A stretch of DNA of 64,000 nt. Source: Metaphire vulgaris (lineage: Eukaryota; Annelida; Clitellata; Crassiclitellata; Megascolecidae). Position 1 is the stretch's first letter. Each line of letters opens with the position of its first letter. The stretch is from the NCBI GenBank assembly GCA_018105865.1, contig CM030869.1, positions 3,703,525-3,767,524 on the forward strand, read 5' to 3'. The notes under the pieces were generated by a model. It was given only the letters and a program-made list of their open reading frames with translations, was not told the origin of the DNA and ran no database searches. A program made the translations under genes and the position numbers. This document shows positions 54,706-64,000 of the stretch, one piece after another.

Positions 54706-55165
54706 TTATGCCTCACGACCAAGTAATTCAGTTCTGACCCATTGCGTCGCCATCTGGCGAATATGAACGACAACTCTTTTGTAAAACAAAATTCAAATTC
54801 AAATAATCAGGCGATGGTGTAATTCTGATCGAATGTAAGAGAAGTTCGTCTTTCAAATTCATCCGTAGTAGTCGCAGAAGTTTAAACACCAGAATAATCT
54901 AATCATAAAACGCTTTACAAGGACAATGTTTAGCGATTCTCGTTTGCTCAACAAGAAACCTTTATTTAACGCGGTCTTCTATTCATAAATAAGAGAAATT
55001 CCGCTTAACCTTTAGGCTAGTTGTCACGTTCTTTAATATACGCAATACATGCACGAAGCAAAATGCGAGAACAGATTTGATTTTGTGTTCGCAAAACGAA
55101 AAGCAAGCGACAAAATATCTACTAGTATAAAAGTAGCGATGAGCGGTATCATAAAATGCTCGACA
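54706..55165. repeat. Dispersed repeat Q copy 2
   Basis: It is nearly collinear with 36077-36545 (AAGTAATTCAGTTCTGACCC, GTTCGTCTTTCAAATTCATC, CATAAAACGCTTTACAAGG), with small indels. Confidence 0.88.
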
Positions 55166-55246
55166 ATCCCTCCGACCTGAAAATGTTTTCAGGGTCAGTA
55201 GTTCTCGTAGCGGGGTCTGGGACAGAGCCAGAGTCACAGAAGTCAT

Positions 55247-55302
55247 CAGCATCATCATCACCACCACCACCACCACCACCACCACCACCACCACCACCAT
55301 GA
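55247..55302. repeat. (CAT)n(CAC)n microsatellite
   Basis: ATC triplets then CAC triplets. Confidence 0.95.
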
Positions 55303-56600
55303 TCATCGAACTTCTATAGCGCCATTTTAGTCATGTTCTTGACACCAGTCGAAGGTCGCTCCTTGATTTGAATCGATAGGCTTATCCCCCATTGTCAAAT
55401 CTAATAATTCAATCCGATTTTTCTTTCCAAGTAAATGCGGATAGGTGATAAAGATAGGCTATGACAGTGGGCCAAGGCTGAAACCCTATATTGGCCTAAC
55501 AATCTTAGACTAAAGCGCTATATGGAAAATCTAATAGCACGAGTGCATGGGACTTCTGGCGGAGACAGAAGGTGCAATGCAACGCTCCGCCATCTAGCTT
55601 AGGCCTACTAGAGAATAACGAACGCCTGATCTTGACAAGACTGATTCTGTGGAGAGGGAAGTAAGTAGGTGATTTGTAATCGGGTCCCACTAAAGGCTTC
55701 GATAAATTACACAAAAAATAGCGGGACACGGTTGCAATTAGTAGGCCATTTTGTGACGTCGCTTCCAAGTTCCAACTGTGATCAATAGGTGGCGGGATAC
55801 AAGTAGATAGCAAACCCCTCGAAAAACTGTTCATTTACTGAAAGAACAAAAAGGGTTTATTGCACTATTTACCTGAGGTAAAATTACCTCCGCATAGGGT
55901 AAAGATGTACCCTAAAACGACCCCAATTGACGCCAGCCCAGGTGGTGGTTATTTGAGGGAGTTTTAGGCCTACATAGCTCCTACGGGTAGGCTCTACATC
56001 TGTGGAAAAACTTGCCATTTGAGTTCAGCGCCCACTTTATTAGTCGGCAAGGGCGTCGACAAATTGGTGCTTCCCACCCCTCCCCGTTGGAAAACGCAAA
56101 TTAATCTATTTGGTGACTACGGTGTAGGGCCTAAATATATATTGACTTTATGCCAATATTTTCACACTATAAATCTTTACTGATACACAAAGTGATATTG
56201 AGACACGTAGCTTTAACAAGAACTGTGGAACTGAATAGACAAGTCTATCTTAGATCTTTGAAACTATATTGGCCGAGACCATCGTGTGCCCCTGGAAAAT
56301 TTTCTTCAAGCGCCACTGTTAGTCGGTGCTGAAAAAACTCTTGGATGTCACAATATTCTCAATTTCTGTCAGTCATGTCACAATATTCTCAGGTGTTCGG
56401 ACAAATATTCCATAGCTTCCAAAATTAAGTTCCAGCATCACAATTTATAATGCAATATATTCATTTCTCTCCTTTCCTTTCAAAGATTTTCTGCAACTCG
56501 AGGACAAGATTTAATTATGAAACTCATCGAAAATATCCCGGATTTCTAAAATATTGGAATGCGACGTCTTTTATATCATAAAACAGCCTCAAAAATCAAA
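55303..56600. other. Intergenic stretch, nothing recognised
   Basis: The largest block in the window without a resolved repeat. A 109-codon minus-strand frame (55505-55834) and a 60-codon + frame at 56150 show no known domain. CTGGAAAATTTTCTTC then CGCCACTG at about 56320 may be one MITE end. Confidence 0.4.
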
Positions 56601-56608
56601 ATAAGAAA

Positions 56609-57064
56609 GTAAGTAAAATCTCGCAAATTTCTATAGCCAGGGCCGGCCCTAGCCAAAATGGCGCCCAAGGCAAAGCATACTTTGGAGCCCTCTGCTCCTC
56701 TCCACTCGGACCCCCTGTGGCATCACGGTTACTCCCTCCAGTGATGAATCAGTCAAAAAAGTGCGCTAAAACAGAGTCATAGTGTTATACCGTTACTAAT
56801 ATTCAACTTCTGATTTATCAAGGTTCGAAATATAAATTGAATCGGAAAAACTTGAATGGAAACAAACAATAATTATTATTTAATCAGTTCCTTAAGCGAA
56901 CGTTTTGAGTTTAAATAAAAATAGGCGTTGTAATTAAATCTCTTGGTTAAAATGGCAAGGATTGGCGCCTCTTGGATCTTGACGCCCTAGGCAACTGCCT
57001 GCTTTGCCTGTGCCTAAGGCCGGTCCTGTCTATAGCGCTTACGTTTCAGGCACCACAGTAGCTG

Positions 57065-57066
<2 letters not shown>
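56609..57066 (-). repeat. LINE 3'-tail fragment split by a MITE
   Basis: AGTAAGTAAAATCTCGC, ending TCTATAGC, is continued after the insertion by GCTTACGTTTCAGGCACC and ACAGTAGCTGCTTA, the usual tail order on the minus strand. Confidence 0.82.
56638..57028. mobile_element. hAT-like MITE with CAGGGCCGGCCCTAG end
   Basis: The ends are CAGGGCCGGCCCTAGCC and TAAGGCCGGTCCTG. The perfect 8-bp TSD TCTATAGC is at 56630-56637 and 57029-57036. GGCGCC-CAAGGCAAAG and GCCCTAGGCAACTGCC occur near the ends. Confidence 0.96.
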
Positions 57067-57107
<41 letters not shown>

Positions 57108-57167
57108 TTTGCCATTTGCCTACCATTTGCCATTTGCCTGGCCAGACCAGCGTCGGCCATTTGCCTA

Positions 57168-57239
<72 letters not shown>

Positions 57240-57240
57240 C
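57064..57240. repeat. Two (TA)n tracts around a CATTTGCC repeat
   Basis: TA runs at 57067-57100 and 57169-57237 enclose a repeated GCCATTTGCCTACC unit. Confidence 0.95.
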
Positions 57241-57537
57241 AATAGGCATCGCTACAGGAAAGTATATTTCTGTGGAAGATGACAACAGGATTTGAGGAGG
57301 GTAGAAGACAAAGTGAGATTTTCTTACTTATTTACTTAGTTACTGATACTGCCTACCTTGACTACCACGGACCATATAGTTATTACCATGGAGTTATTAT
57401 TAGGTTATTACGAACTGTGGATTTATCCAGATCGAGCGTTCTTGAATAAGCTGGTGCACTGCACCAAGCCTGGCCACGGCCAAGTCCTAGAGCAGCGCTA
57501 TAGAATTTCGTCTTTATTTACTTTACTCACTTAGGCC

Positions 57538-57897
57538 CAGTGGCGGCTCCACCGGGGGGGAGAGGGGCCCGTGCCCCCTAAAGTAAAGTAAAAAGTAAAA
57601 TCTCGTAAATTTCTAAAGCGCTTCCAAAAGATGCACCGAAGTAGCTCCTTATTCCTATGCGCTTAATCTCAAATGAAGTAGCTATAGCCAAAGGTGGGTC
57701 ATTCATGCCGGGTCATTTAATCAAAAGGGCGAGTGGGCCCTATTGAGTGCCTGGCCCTCCCCCAGTACCCCCCCCCAGTTGGGACCCTATACTTAATGCT
57801 AGGCCTACATACATTAAACAACAAATGGTTGGCCCCCCATGATTAGAAGTTGCCACCCCAACGGCCCCCCACTTGCCAAATCCTAGAGCCGCCACTG
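57538..57897. mobile_element. MITE family A copy 6, interrupted by a LINE tail
   Basis: The ends are CAGTGGCGGCTCCACCGG and TAGAGCCGCCACTG. The perfect 8-bp TSD CTTAGGCC is at 57530-57537 and 57898-57905. The interior is broken at CGTGCCCCCTA by the retroposon at 57577-57734. Confidence 0.96.
57577..57734 (-). repeat. LINE 3'-tail insertion inside MITE A copy 6
   Basis: AAAATCTCGTAAATTTCTAA, AGATGCACCGAAGTAGCTCC and GTCATTTAATCAAAAGGGCG are the exact inverse order of the 3'UTR at 28070-28216. The break in that retroposon is at GGGCG. Confidence 0.9.
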
Positions 57898-57905
57898 CTT
57901 AGGCC

Positions 57906-58940
57906 TGCTTACTTGGATAAGATTAAATTGGACGCAGTACGCCAGTTTGTTACAGATCGCTCTTCGCGCAGGTCTTCTTATGCTAATAAATAATGATCAT
58001 GAAAATCCGTTAAATCATTTAAATGTCAATTCAAGTGTTAGAGCCAGAGACACGTGATAACATTTGAACCAGCGTCGGTCAGATTGACATAGGAAATAAT
58101 AATGTCTATGTCTATGGTTTCTATAAAAGCGGTTGTGTTGGCACCGTTGTTTACTTCCGGGTCAGAGGCTAAATTCTTTAAAGGGAAATCGGTTTCTGTC
58201 TTGAGTCTTAAATTTTCTGTTAATTTCTGCTGATGACAGAAACGCGTTGGCTTCTGTTGCGCCTTTTCTCGTTTTAAGTATCATCGTATGTTAGGAAATA
58301 GCCGTTGAATTGGAGAGAAATCTTATTGTTTGTCGGTCGTTGCTAGTGAAATCTGTCGTTCGAAAATCGAAGCATCAATTCAAATCAGTCCACAGAGGTT
58401 TATCTTGACGCTATAAAGGTCTTTAATAAATAAATAAATGAATGAATGAATAAATAAATAAAACCTTTAAATAATGAAATAATTAGTGTGATTAATTAAT
58501 CAACGAGTTAATTGATTAATTAATTATCGTGATTTATTAATTATATGAAATCCCATTTTGTAGCACTATATACAGATATAACCGCAGGCTTATGAGTAGC
58601 ACCCAGGGGGTACCTAGGATAATAATAATAATAATATAATAATAATATTATTATTTATTATATTAATTATATTGATCGGTTAATTTATTATGCGTGACTT
58701 GTAGTTATAACTTAAAGATTATTTAGAATTTTACCTAAATTTTAGGTAGTGTACAACAGCATTCTCGTAGGGTAATGTACTATTTACGATAGTAATAATA
58801 ATAACTATGAGCTTCTGTAGCGCCAGTTCGTATGCATGTATTAATTGCTTTTCAAGCCATTTAATATTCACAGAATATATTGTTGTTTGTCATAGAAATA
58901 TTAATATGTAACCCTCGAGTTGTTTTACAGTTTACCAAGT
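57906..58940. other. Intergenic stretch, nothing recognised
   Basis: It is AT-rich, with a short AAAT/GAAT repeat at 58430-58465 and (AAT)n remnants near 58618-58650. No gene is supported. Confidence 0.45.
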
Positions 58941-59121
58941 AGTCTTAGATTAATGTGCAGTATGGGAAGGGAAAATATGACAAATCACTCAGCAAGAAGA
59001 GAGGAAGGGCAAGAACAGCAGTGAAAGAAATACAAGAATGGTATTCTCATAACCAAACCCAACAAAGTAAGAGCATGATGGAAGAAATACACAGAAGATT
59101 TGTATTGTGCACAAGAGAAAC

Positions 59122-59426
59122 CAGTGGCATAGCCAGGATTTCCGGAAGGGGGGTTGGCTTTGACTGTAACCAACTTAGAAAACTCTTGCCAAGCAAAAAA
59201 AGTCATCCTCGATTTTGCTTTCTATGTTTTTTTCTTTTTAAGCACTGATAAGCTAAAAAAAGTCATCATCTACATCTATGACGCTTCGAAGTTTTCAGTC
59301 GGCAGCCAAGGGGGGTTTTCACCCCTAAAACTACGTCCGAAAATAACAAATGTTTGGAAACACATTTAAATTTTTTTTCTGCAGCCAAGGTTTTTTTTAG
59401 CCCCAACCCCCCTGGCTACGCCACTG
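59122..59426. mobile_element. MITE family F copy 3, inside the LINE
   Basis: The ends are CAGTGGCATAGCCAGGATTT and CCCTGGCTACGCCACTG. The flanks AGAGAAAC and AGAGATGC agree at 6 of 8. It has motifs at about 59188 and 59250. Confidence 0.9.
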
Positions 59427-59512
59427 AGAGATGCCACAGACACTGGATGGAGATGAAACAGAGATAGCAATGGATGATTTTGGGCCAGAAATCTTGGAAG
59501 AAGAGATACAGA

Positions 59513-60424
59513 CAGTCAACTCCACTTAACTGGAAAGCCCTGGGACCGTCACGACAATATCCAGTTAAGCGGCGTATCCACTTCTCCAAAGTTGGCCATA
59601 GGCTTGTGTGTAATAATATTATTAAAACTTAAATGACAAAAACATTCCTGTACTACTGTATGCAGTATACGCTTTGCTATTTAGTCCTATTTCCAATCAA
59701 AATAATTTGTAGTTGATCACTGAGTGACAGTTTTACGACCGATGTCAGCAATCTGGCTTTCAAGTGCATATACCAAAAGTTCCGCGCCTTTAGCCTCCAT
59801 AAATCATAAAAGGACGTCCAATGCTTAGAGAGTGGTCGGCAATGTCCGTGGGAGGTTGTACTACTTAGACACCTCTTCCTCTGTGTCTTCATTGCTGCTA
59901 ACTGCCTTTGAAGTTGCCCCAGTCGTATTGAACACATTACATTTGGCTGCAACCCATCGTCAATTGACGGTACTGTTCAAAGTCCTCCACACCTCTACTG
60001 TTGGGTAATAACAACCTAATTTGACACTCAACCAGCTGTTTATCTGCCTTTTCTATTCTCTATGCAGCTGTTCGTATCAGCCAATCATGTGCAGGAAGCT
60101 TTGAAAATGGCGCATCGACATGTTGCTCCGCCCTTTCAAGACTGGGCAATGGTTCAGCCAATCACGGCAACAGTTGGCAAGTTGACAGTGAGTTTGGCCG
60201 CATCGATGGCTGGTTATCCACTTGTCCATCACCATTTACACAGAATGAACGGCCACGGGACTAAAAAATGTTATCCAGTTAGGCGAATTATCCACTTACA
60301 GCGTATCCTCTTAAACGAACCTCTGTCCCATTGAAATACATGGAGCTCAAAACGGACCTTCAGAATATTATCCACTTAACCGAATTATCCACTTATCAGG
60401 TATCCACTTAAGTGGAGTCGACTG
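59513..60424. mobile_element. Tc/mariner-type non-autonomous element inside the LINE
   Basis: The ends are CAGTCAACTCCACTTAACTGG and AAGTGGAGTCGACTG. The right flank is TA. On the left, TA lies four bases farther out (TACAGACAGTC), implying a small CAGA duplication. Removing it rejoins the LINE frame from EEEI to AAIRDLKNN. Repeated TATCCACTTA words lie near the ends. No transposase was recognised in the 0.9-kb interior. Confidence 0.85.
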
Positions 60425-61660
60425 TAATTGCAGCAATCAGGGACCTAAAGAACAACAAGGCTGAAGGAATTTACAATAGGTTTGCGGAAATGCTCAAAAG
60501 TCTGGGGGAAGGGGCAACAAGAGAATTAGTGAGGCTTCCAAGAAATATATCGGGCAGGGGAGTGACCAGAAGACTTCCTCCAAACAGTATTGGTGCCAAT
60601 AGAAAAGAAATTGAATGCAGATGAATGTGGCGTCTTTTTAGAACAATAAACCTGCTTTATCATGCTTCGAAGATAGTTTTGAATATCCTCACAAAACGAG
60701 TAGAAGCAAAGTCAAAAGCAGTGAAGGGGATCAGTGAAGAACAGTACGGATTCAGGAAAGGCAAAGGTACCAGAGATGCAATAGGAATTCTTGGGGCACT
60801 GGGAGAAAGAAGTATAGAAAGGGGCCTTGAAATCTACATCTGTTTTGTGGACTATGAAAAAGCATTTGATCGAGTGGACTGGACAAAACTGATGAGAGCA
60901 CTCAGAAGAATGAGAATAGACTACCGGTACAGAGACAGAAAACTCATCGGAAACCTGTACTTGAATCAATCAGTATCTATCCATGTGTTTGAATGGAAAA
61001 GACTCTGAACCAGGAAAGCTGGGAAGGAGGTAAGACAATGATGCCCTCTCTCTCACCATTGCTATTCAACATCTACACAGAAGAACTTATAGGAGATGCC
61101 TTTGAGAACACAGAAGATGGAGTAGTGGTGGGTGGAAAAAGGATAAGGGACATAAGATTGCCGATGGCTGAGGCAATTATGGCAAACACCAACCATGGAT
61201 TGCAGAGGTTGATGGACTCTCTTAGCACAACATCAAAGGATTATGGAATGAAAATCAATTTAAAGAAGACGAAGGCAATGAAAATCAGCAGACACGGTGG
61301 AGAAATGAAAATAATCATTGATGGAGTGGAAATAGAACAGGGAGAAGAATTCTGCTATCTTGGAAGCCTGCTTGAAACAAATGCCTGCTTGAAACAAATG
61401 CCAAGTATCATAAAGAAATAAGGAGAAGAATTGCCATGGGGAAAGAAGTCTTTACAAACAGAAGAGAACTATTGAGATTTGAAGATGAAAGGGAAAGCTC
61501 AGAAAGGGTGACCAAGGACATTGATGCTGGAGTGGATGTTCGACACTATGGAAAAAACAAGTATTCGGTCCTGAAGATAAAAGCTCAAGATAGAGTGGCA
61601 ACATTTGAGTATGGAGCCTGTTTTTGGACAGAGCATCTGAAGAAGATGTAAAGAATGTTA

Positions 61661-61975
61661 AACAATCTAGATGTTAAACGATTTGGATGTTGACTAATTA
61701 ACAATGATAAAGATTATAAAATTTAGCTACTGTACCATCATAACTTATCCTTAACATCTTGACCCATATCTGTTTTAGTCTTATTGCTAGCAAAACAGAA
61801 AATTTGTGAACAGAATTATTAGTTTTGGGTGAAGTTTGGGTAACATAATTTTACATTTTATTTAATAAATTAGAATTAATTATTTTTACAAGATAATTTA
61901 TATTTTCATGCTTCATAGACATATTGTCTTTTCTAGCCAATGCATGTTAGTTTGCCTTTTGAAAATAAATTCTGT
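61661..61975. other. AT-rich sequence upstream of the kinase gene
   Basis: No gene or element was recognised. TTAAACAATCTAGATG-type repetition near 61655-61690 may be LINE 3'UTR. Confidence 0.5.
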
Positions 61976-61979
61976 TTAA

Positions 61980-62051
61980 CCCCTTAACTGGGGATCCCGT
62001 ATATATCCGTGCCTTTTACATTGAGTTACAGTTAAATACACGGTTAAGGGG
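61980..62051. mobile_element. 72-bp piggyBac-type MITE with TTAA duplication
   Basis: It starts CCCCTTAACTGGGG and ends ACGGTTAAGGGG, with TTAA on both sides (61976-61979 and 62052-62055). It lies 57 bp before the NEK start codon, so it is within the 5'UTR, promoter or just upstream of a splice acceptor (TTTCAG ending at 62070). Confidence 0.85.
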
Positions 62052-62108
62052 TTAATTAATGTGGTTTCAGAGATTCAGAGTTCCACGTCTGTCTTCTTTC
62101 GCTTGGCA

Positions 62109-62441
62109 ATGGCCGACTCGGCAATGAGTCGTATGGATATTGATTACTCAGCAGTTGCCGCATCTACTTCTTTGGGCGCTGCTGCTTCGAAGTCGGACCA
62201 ATGGTTTGCCATTCAACAGGCGGCGCCAACTCCGGGTCCCGGCGAGATTCCGGCGTCGGGAAGCCCGCTGCCATCTGCAGCCGCAGCCGCTGCGTCGGTT
62301 GCATTGTCTGGCGCCGAGAGTTGCTACTGTCGGCTGGCAAACTTTGAGATCGAAAAGAAGATCGGCAAAGGCCAGTTTAGTGTTGTCTACAGAGCACGCT
62401 GTCGAATCAATGGACAAGTTGTGGCGCTGAAGAAAGTCCAG
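62109..62441 (+). CDS. NEK6/NEK7-like serine/threonine kinase, first coding exon
   Basis: NEK6 and NEK7 kinases phosphorylate spindle and kinesin targets in mitosis downstream of NEK9 (vertebrate knowledge). This exon encodes residues 1-111. Residues 1-75 form an Ala/Ser/Pro-rich extension with an eight-Ala tract, longer than the short vertebrate leaders. The kinase domain begins at about residue 78 with LANFEIEKKIGKGQFSVVYRA, containing the glycine-rich loop, then VVALKK with the ATP-binding lysine at 108. The start at 62109 is the first in-frame ATG, with G at -3 and +4. The donor GT at 62442 falls after KKVQ in phase 0, where vertebrate NEK6/7 also continue with IFDLMDAK. A splice acceptor-like TTTCAG ends at 62070, so an upstream noncoding exon is possible. 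Confidence 0.92.
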
Positions 62442-62500
62442 GTAATTGTAGCATGCATATGAAAGAATGATGTCTAGAGGGCTGCTATTTTGCAGAATTT

Positions 62501-62502
62501 GC

Positions 62503-62545
<43 letters not shown>

Positions 62546-62595
62546 CGATGATGACGATGACGACGATGATCATCGTCACCACCACCACCATAGTT
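62501..62595. repeat. (GAT)n microsatellite with CAC edge
   Basis: GAT/GAC triplets then CACCACCACCAC. Poly-Asp and poly-Ile frames here are artefacts. Confidence 0.97.
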
Positions 62596-62754
62596 GCCTG
62601 CTGCCAGCTCTTTTTTTGATGACTGTTATTTTATTTATTTTATTGGATTCTGTAATGAGCCCTTGCTCCTGACATTTTGGTAATATGGTACACAGGAAAT
62701 TATCAGTTTAATAATAATAATAATAATAATAATAGATATTAGATATTAGATAAT

Positions 62755-63070
62755 ATCTAGACACAAAACTCCCTCATTTATCTTTTTCCATTGTTAGGTT
62801 CTTTTCATCAATTACTGATATCTTGTATCTTTCAAAGTCTTGTTTGATATTATCCATCCACTTTTTCCTGTGTCTACCTTTTCCTCTCTTGCCTTCTTTG
62901 TACGTGTAGAGTGCTTTATATGGGAATCTGATGTCTTTCATTCTATTTACATGTCCATACCGTCTGTATGATTGTAACATTGTAAAATTTCTTCTACCAT
63001 TGTTGCATTTCTTATTATTGACTGAACCCTTGAAGCTGATTAAAGTTGCAGTTTTAAATAGAAACATGAT
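62755..63070 (-). pseudogene. Non-LTR retrotransposon RT C-terminal fragment in the NEK intron
   Basis: The minus strand is open at 62774-63067 and reads YRRYGHVNRMKDIRFPYKAL, then GKRGKGRHRKKWMDNIKQD. This is the histidine-containing C-terminal tail typical of LINE ORF2 proteins. The (AAT)n tract just beyond its 3' end is a plausible retroposon tail. It lies in antisense orientation to the kinase gene. Confidence 0.85.
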
Positions 63071-63279
63071 AGATAACCTGTCTTTGAAGGACTGGACTCC
63101 TGTGGTCTTGTGTAGTTATTAGAAGAGTACCGGGATAATCTTGCCTTCATGTTCTTACTGCTATCAAAGCCCTGAATATTTCAATATTTGGCTTTGGGCA
63201 TCAGCAAAGCTCAAGCTGAATAAGACCTTTCCATGCCACAAAGCTTCTGTTGCAGGTTCATTTCAAGCTATTATGCTTC

Positions 63280-63295
63280 TCTCTCTCTCTCTCTA

Positions 63296-63383
<88 letters not shown>
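63280..63383. repeat. (CT)n(TA)n dinucleotide repeat
   Basis: CT dinucleotides to 63334 pass directly into TA dinucleotides to 63382. Confidence 0.97.
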
Positions 63384-63384
<1 letters not shown>

Positions 63385-63482
63385 AAAATAAAAGACATTA
63401 ATTGATTTTAATGTTTTAAGTACTTTCGTGTCCTGTTATCTGTAATTATTAGATAAAATTCTGGTGTCTTCTATCGTTGCAG

Positions 63483-63656
63483 ATTTTTGAGATGATGGAT
63501 GCCAAAGCAAGGCAGGATTGCATCAAGGAAATTGATCTCCTGAAGCACTTGGATCATAACAATGTTATAAAGTACTTGGCATCTTTTGTTGAAGACAACG
63601 AGCTGAACATTGTGCTAGAGCTGGCTGATGCCGGCGATCTTTCTCGAATGATTAAG
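63483..63656 (+). CDS. NEK6/NEK7-like kinase, second coding exon
   Basis: A 174-bp exon (58 codons) bounded by TTGCAG and GGTTCAA (donor GT at 63657). It encodes [20 protein letters not shown], which includes the alpha-C glutamate (KEIDLL) that pairs with Lys108. [20 protein letters not shown] follows, then the hinge region [16 protein letters not shown]. The sequence is very close to vertebrate NEK6/7 from memory of the family. Both boundaries are phase 0 and join cleanly to exon 1. The catalytic loop, DFG/DLG and activation segment lie outside the window. The high conservation beside decayed repeats indicates purifying selection and a live gene. Confidence 0.95.
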
Positions 63657-64000
63657 GTTCAATTTCTGTTTTCTAATACTTTCATCTTTAGGAATTCTTA
63701 AGCATATTTTCAACTCACAGTCTTTCTGCTGAAAAACAAACAAACAGCCAAATATTGACAGAATATAGAATTTGCCAATTTGCTTTATATATTAGTGAGA
63801 CTGAGTGACCAAATTGTATTTATAATATATAAAGCAAGTCAGTTTTCAACTTCTATCGATTTGCAGTTGCTTCAATTGTTGCACATGGTTTACTACATTT
63901 TTCTCTTGTATCAACACATTGAAATGTATCTATTTAATTGTATATCTATTTTATGCTGTATTTTTTATTTTTTTGCATTTTAGTAAGTTTTATTCTTCGA
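63657..64000 (+). other. Start of the next NEK intron
   Basis: AT-rich sequence follows the donor site. No further exon is visible before the window ends. Confidence 0.75.

Larger units (their letters stand above)
58945..61660 (+). pseudogene. Non-LTR retrotransposon ORF2 (reverse transcriptase), broken by two MITEs
   Basis: It encoded a LINE reverse transcriptase. Pieces in order: a linker (58955-59117); after a MITE, FGPEILEEEIQTV (59479-59517); after a second MITE, AAIRDLKNNKAEG and FAEMLKSLGEGATRELVRL (60428-60540); NILTKRVEAK, EEQYGFRKGKGTRDAI and the catalytic block-A FVDYEKAFDRVDWTKLMRAL (60679-60906); LSPLLFNIYTEEL and GVVVGGKRIRDIR (61045-61160); INLKKTKAMKISR; FCYLGSLLETN; and MGKEVFTNRRELLR (61436). 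The expected FADD active site is replaced by LPMAE, the result of compensating small frameshifts near 61155-61175. Several stops are present. It lies just upstream of the NEK gene in the same orientation. Confidence 0.9.
62442..63482 (+). other. NEK intron with repeats
   Basis: A 1041-bp intron from GTAATT to CGTTGCAG. It contains (GAT)n at 62501-62590, (AAT)n at 62710-62735, a minus-strand RT fragment at 62750-63070, and CT/TA tracts at 63280-63382. Confidence 0.9.

Overview
This is a eukaryotic (animal) genomic window, very probably from a marine invertebrate. The evidence is intron-containing coding sequence, tRNA-derived SINEs, 5'-truncated non-LTR retrotransposons, hAT, piggyBac and Tc/mariner-type DNA transposons, and a heavy microsatellite load. 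There are no operons, ribosome binding sites or bacterial genes. The species cannot be fixed from the sequence alone.

Only one host gene is convincing. It is a NEK6/NEK7-type mitotic kinase on the + strand at the right edge: first coding exon 62109-62441, second exon 63483-63656, the rest beyond the window. A GC-rich block at 44.6-45.3 kb may hold the first exon of a membrane protein, but I do not recognise it.

The remaining ~61 kb is a transposon graveyard. I resolve about 40 short non-autonomous DNA elements by their terminal inverted repeats (TIRs) and target-site duplications (TSDs). Most have 8-bp TSDs and CAGTG- or TAGGG-type ends (hAT-like). Two have TA duplications (Tc/mariner-like) and two have TTAA (piggyBac-like). 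Many are nested. The best case is 36.9-41.1 kb: a 4.2-kb hAT-like element contains a piggyBac relic, which contains a MITE, which contains another MITE, each with its own TSD. Other nests lie at 4.15-4.6, 6.4-7.35, 9.68-10.09, 10.44-11.5, 26.67-27.02, 57.5-57.9 and 58.95-61.65 kb.

Retroposons include decayed reverse-transcriptase fragments at 8.9, 14.9, 21.7, 27.8, 31.3, 34.6, 47.3, 58.9-61.65 and 62.8 kb, and tRNA-headed SINEs at 12.2, 18.3 and 48.8 kb. A ~400-bp dispersed repeat occurs five times (20.9, 43.5, 46.2, 48.4 and 49.9 kb), and a ~430-bp repeat twice (36.1 and 54.7 kb).

Patterns that the annotation does not explain: a perfect spacer-less 60-bp palindrome (10206-10265); an internal motif close to TGACAAGCAAAAAAGGTCATC, present ~35 times across many MITE families with different ends; a MITE family carrying G-quadruplex-type GGGTT arrays; about 25 copies of the palindrome TAGGCCTA; and a pre-miRNA-like hairpin at 26075-26162.
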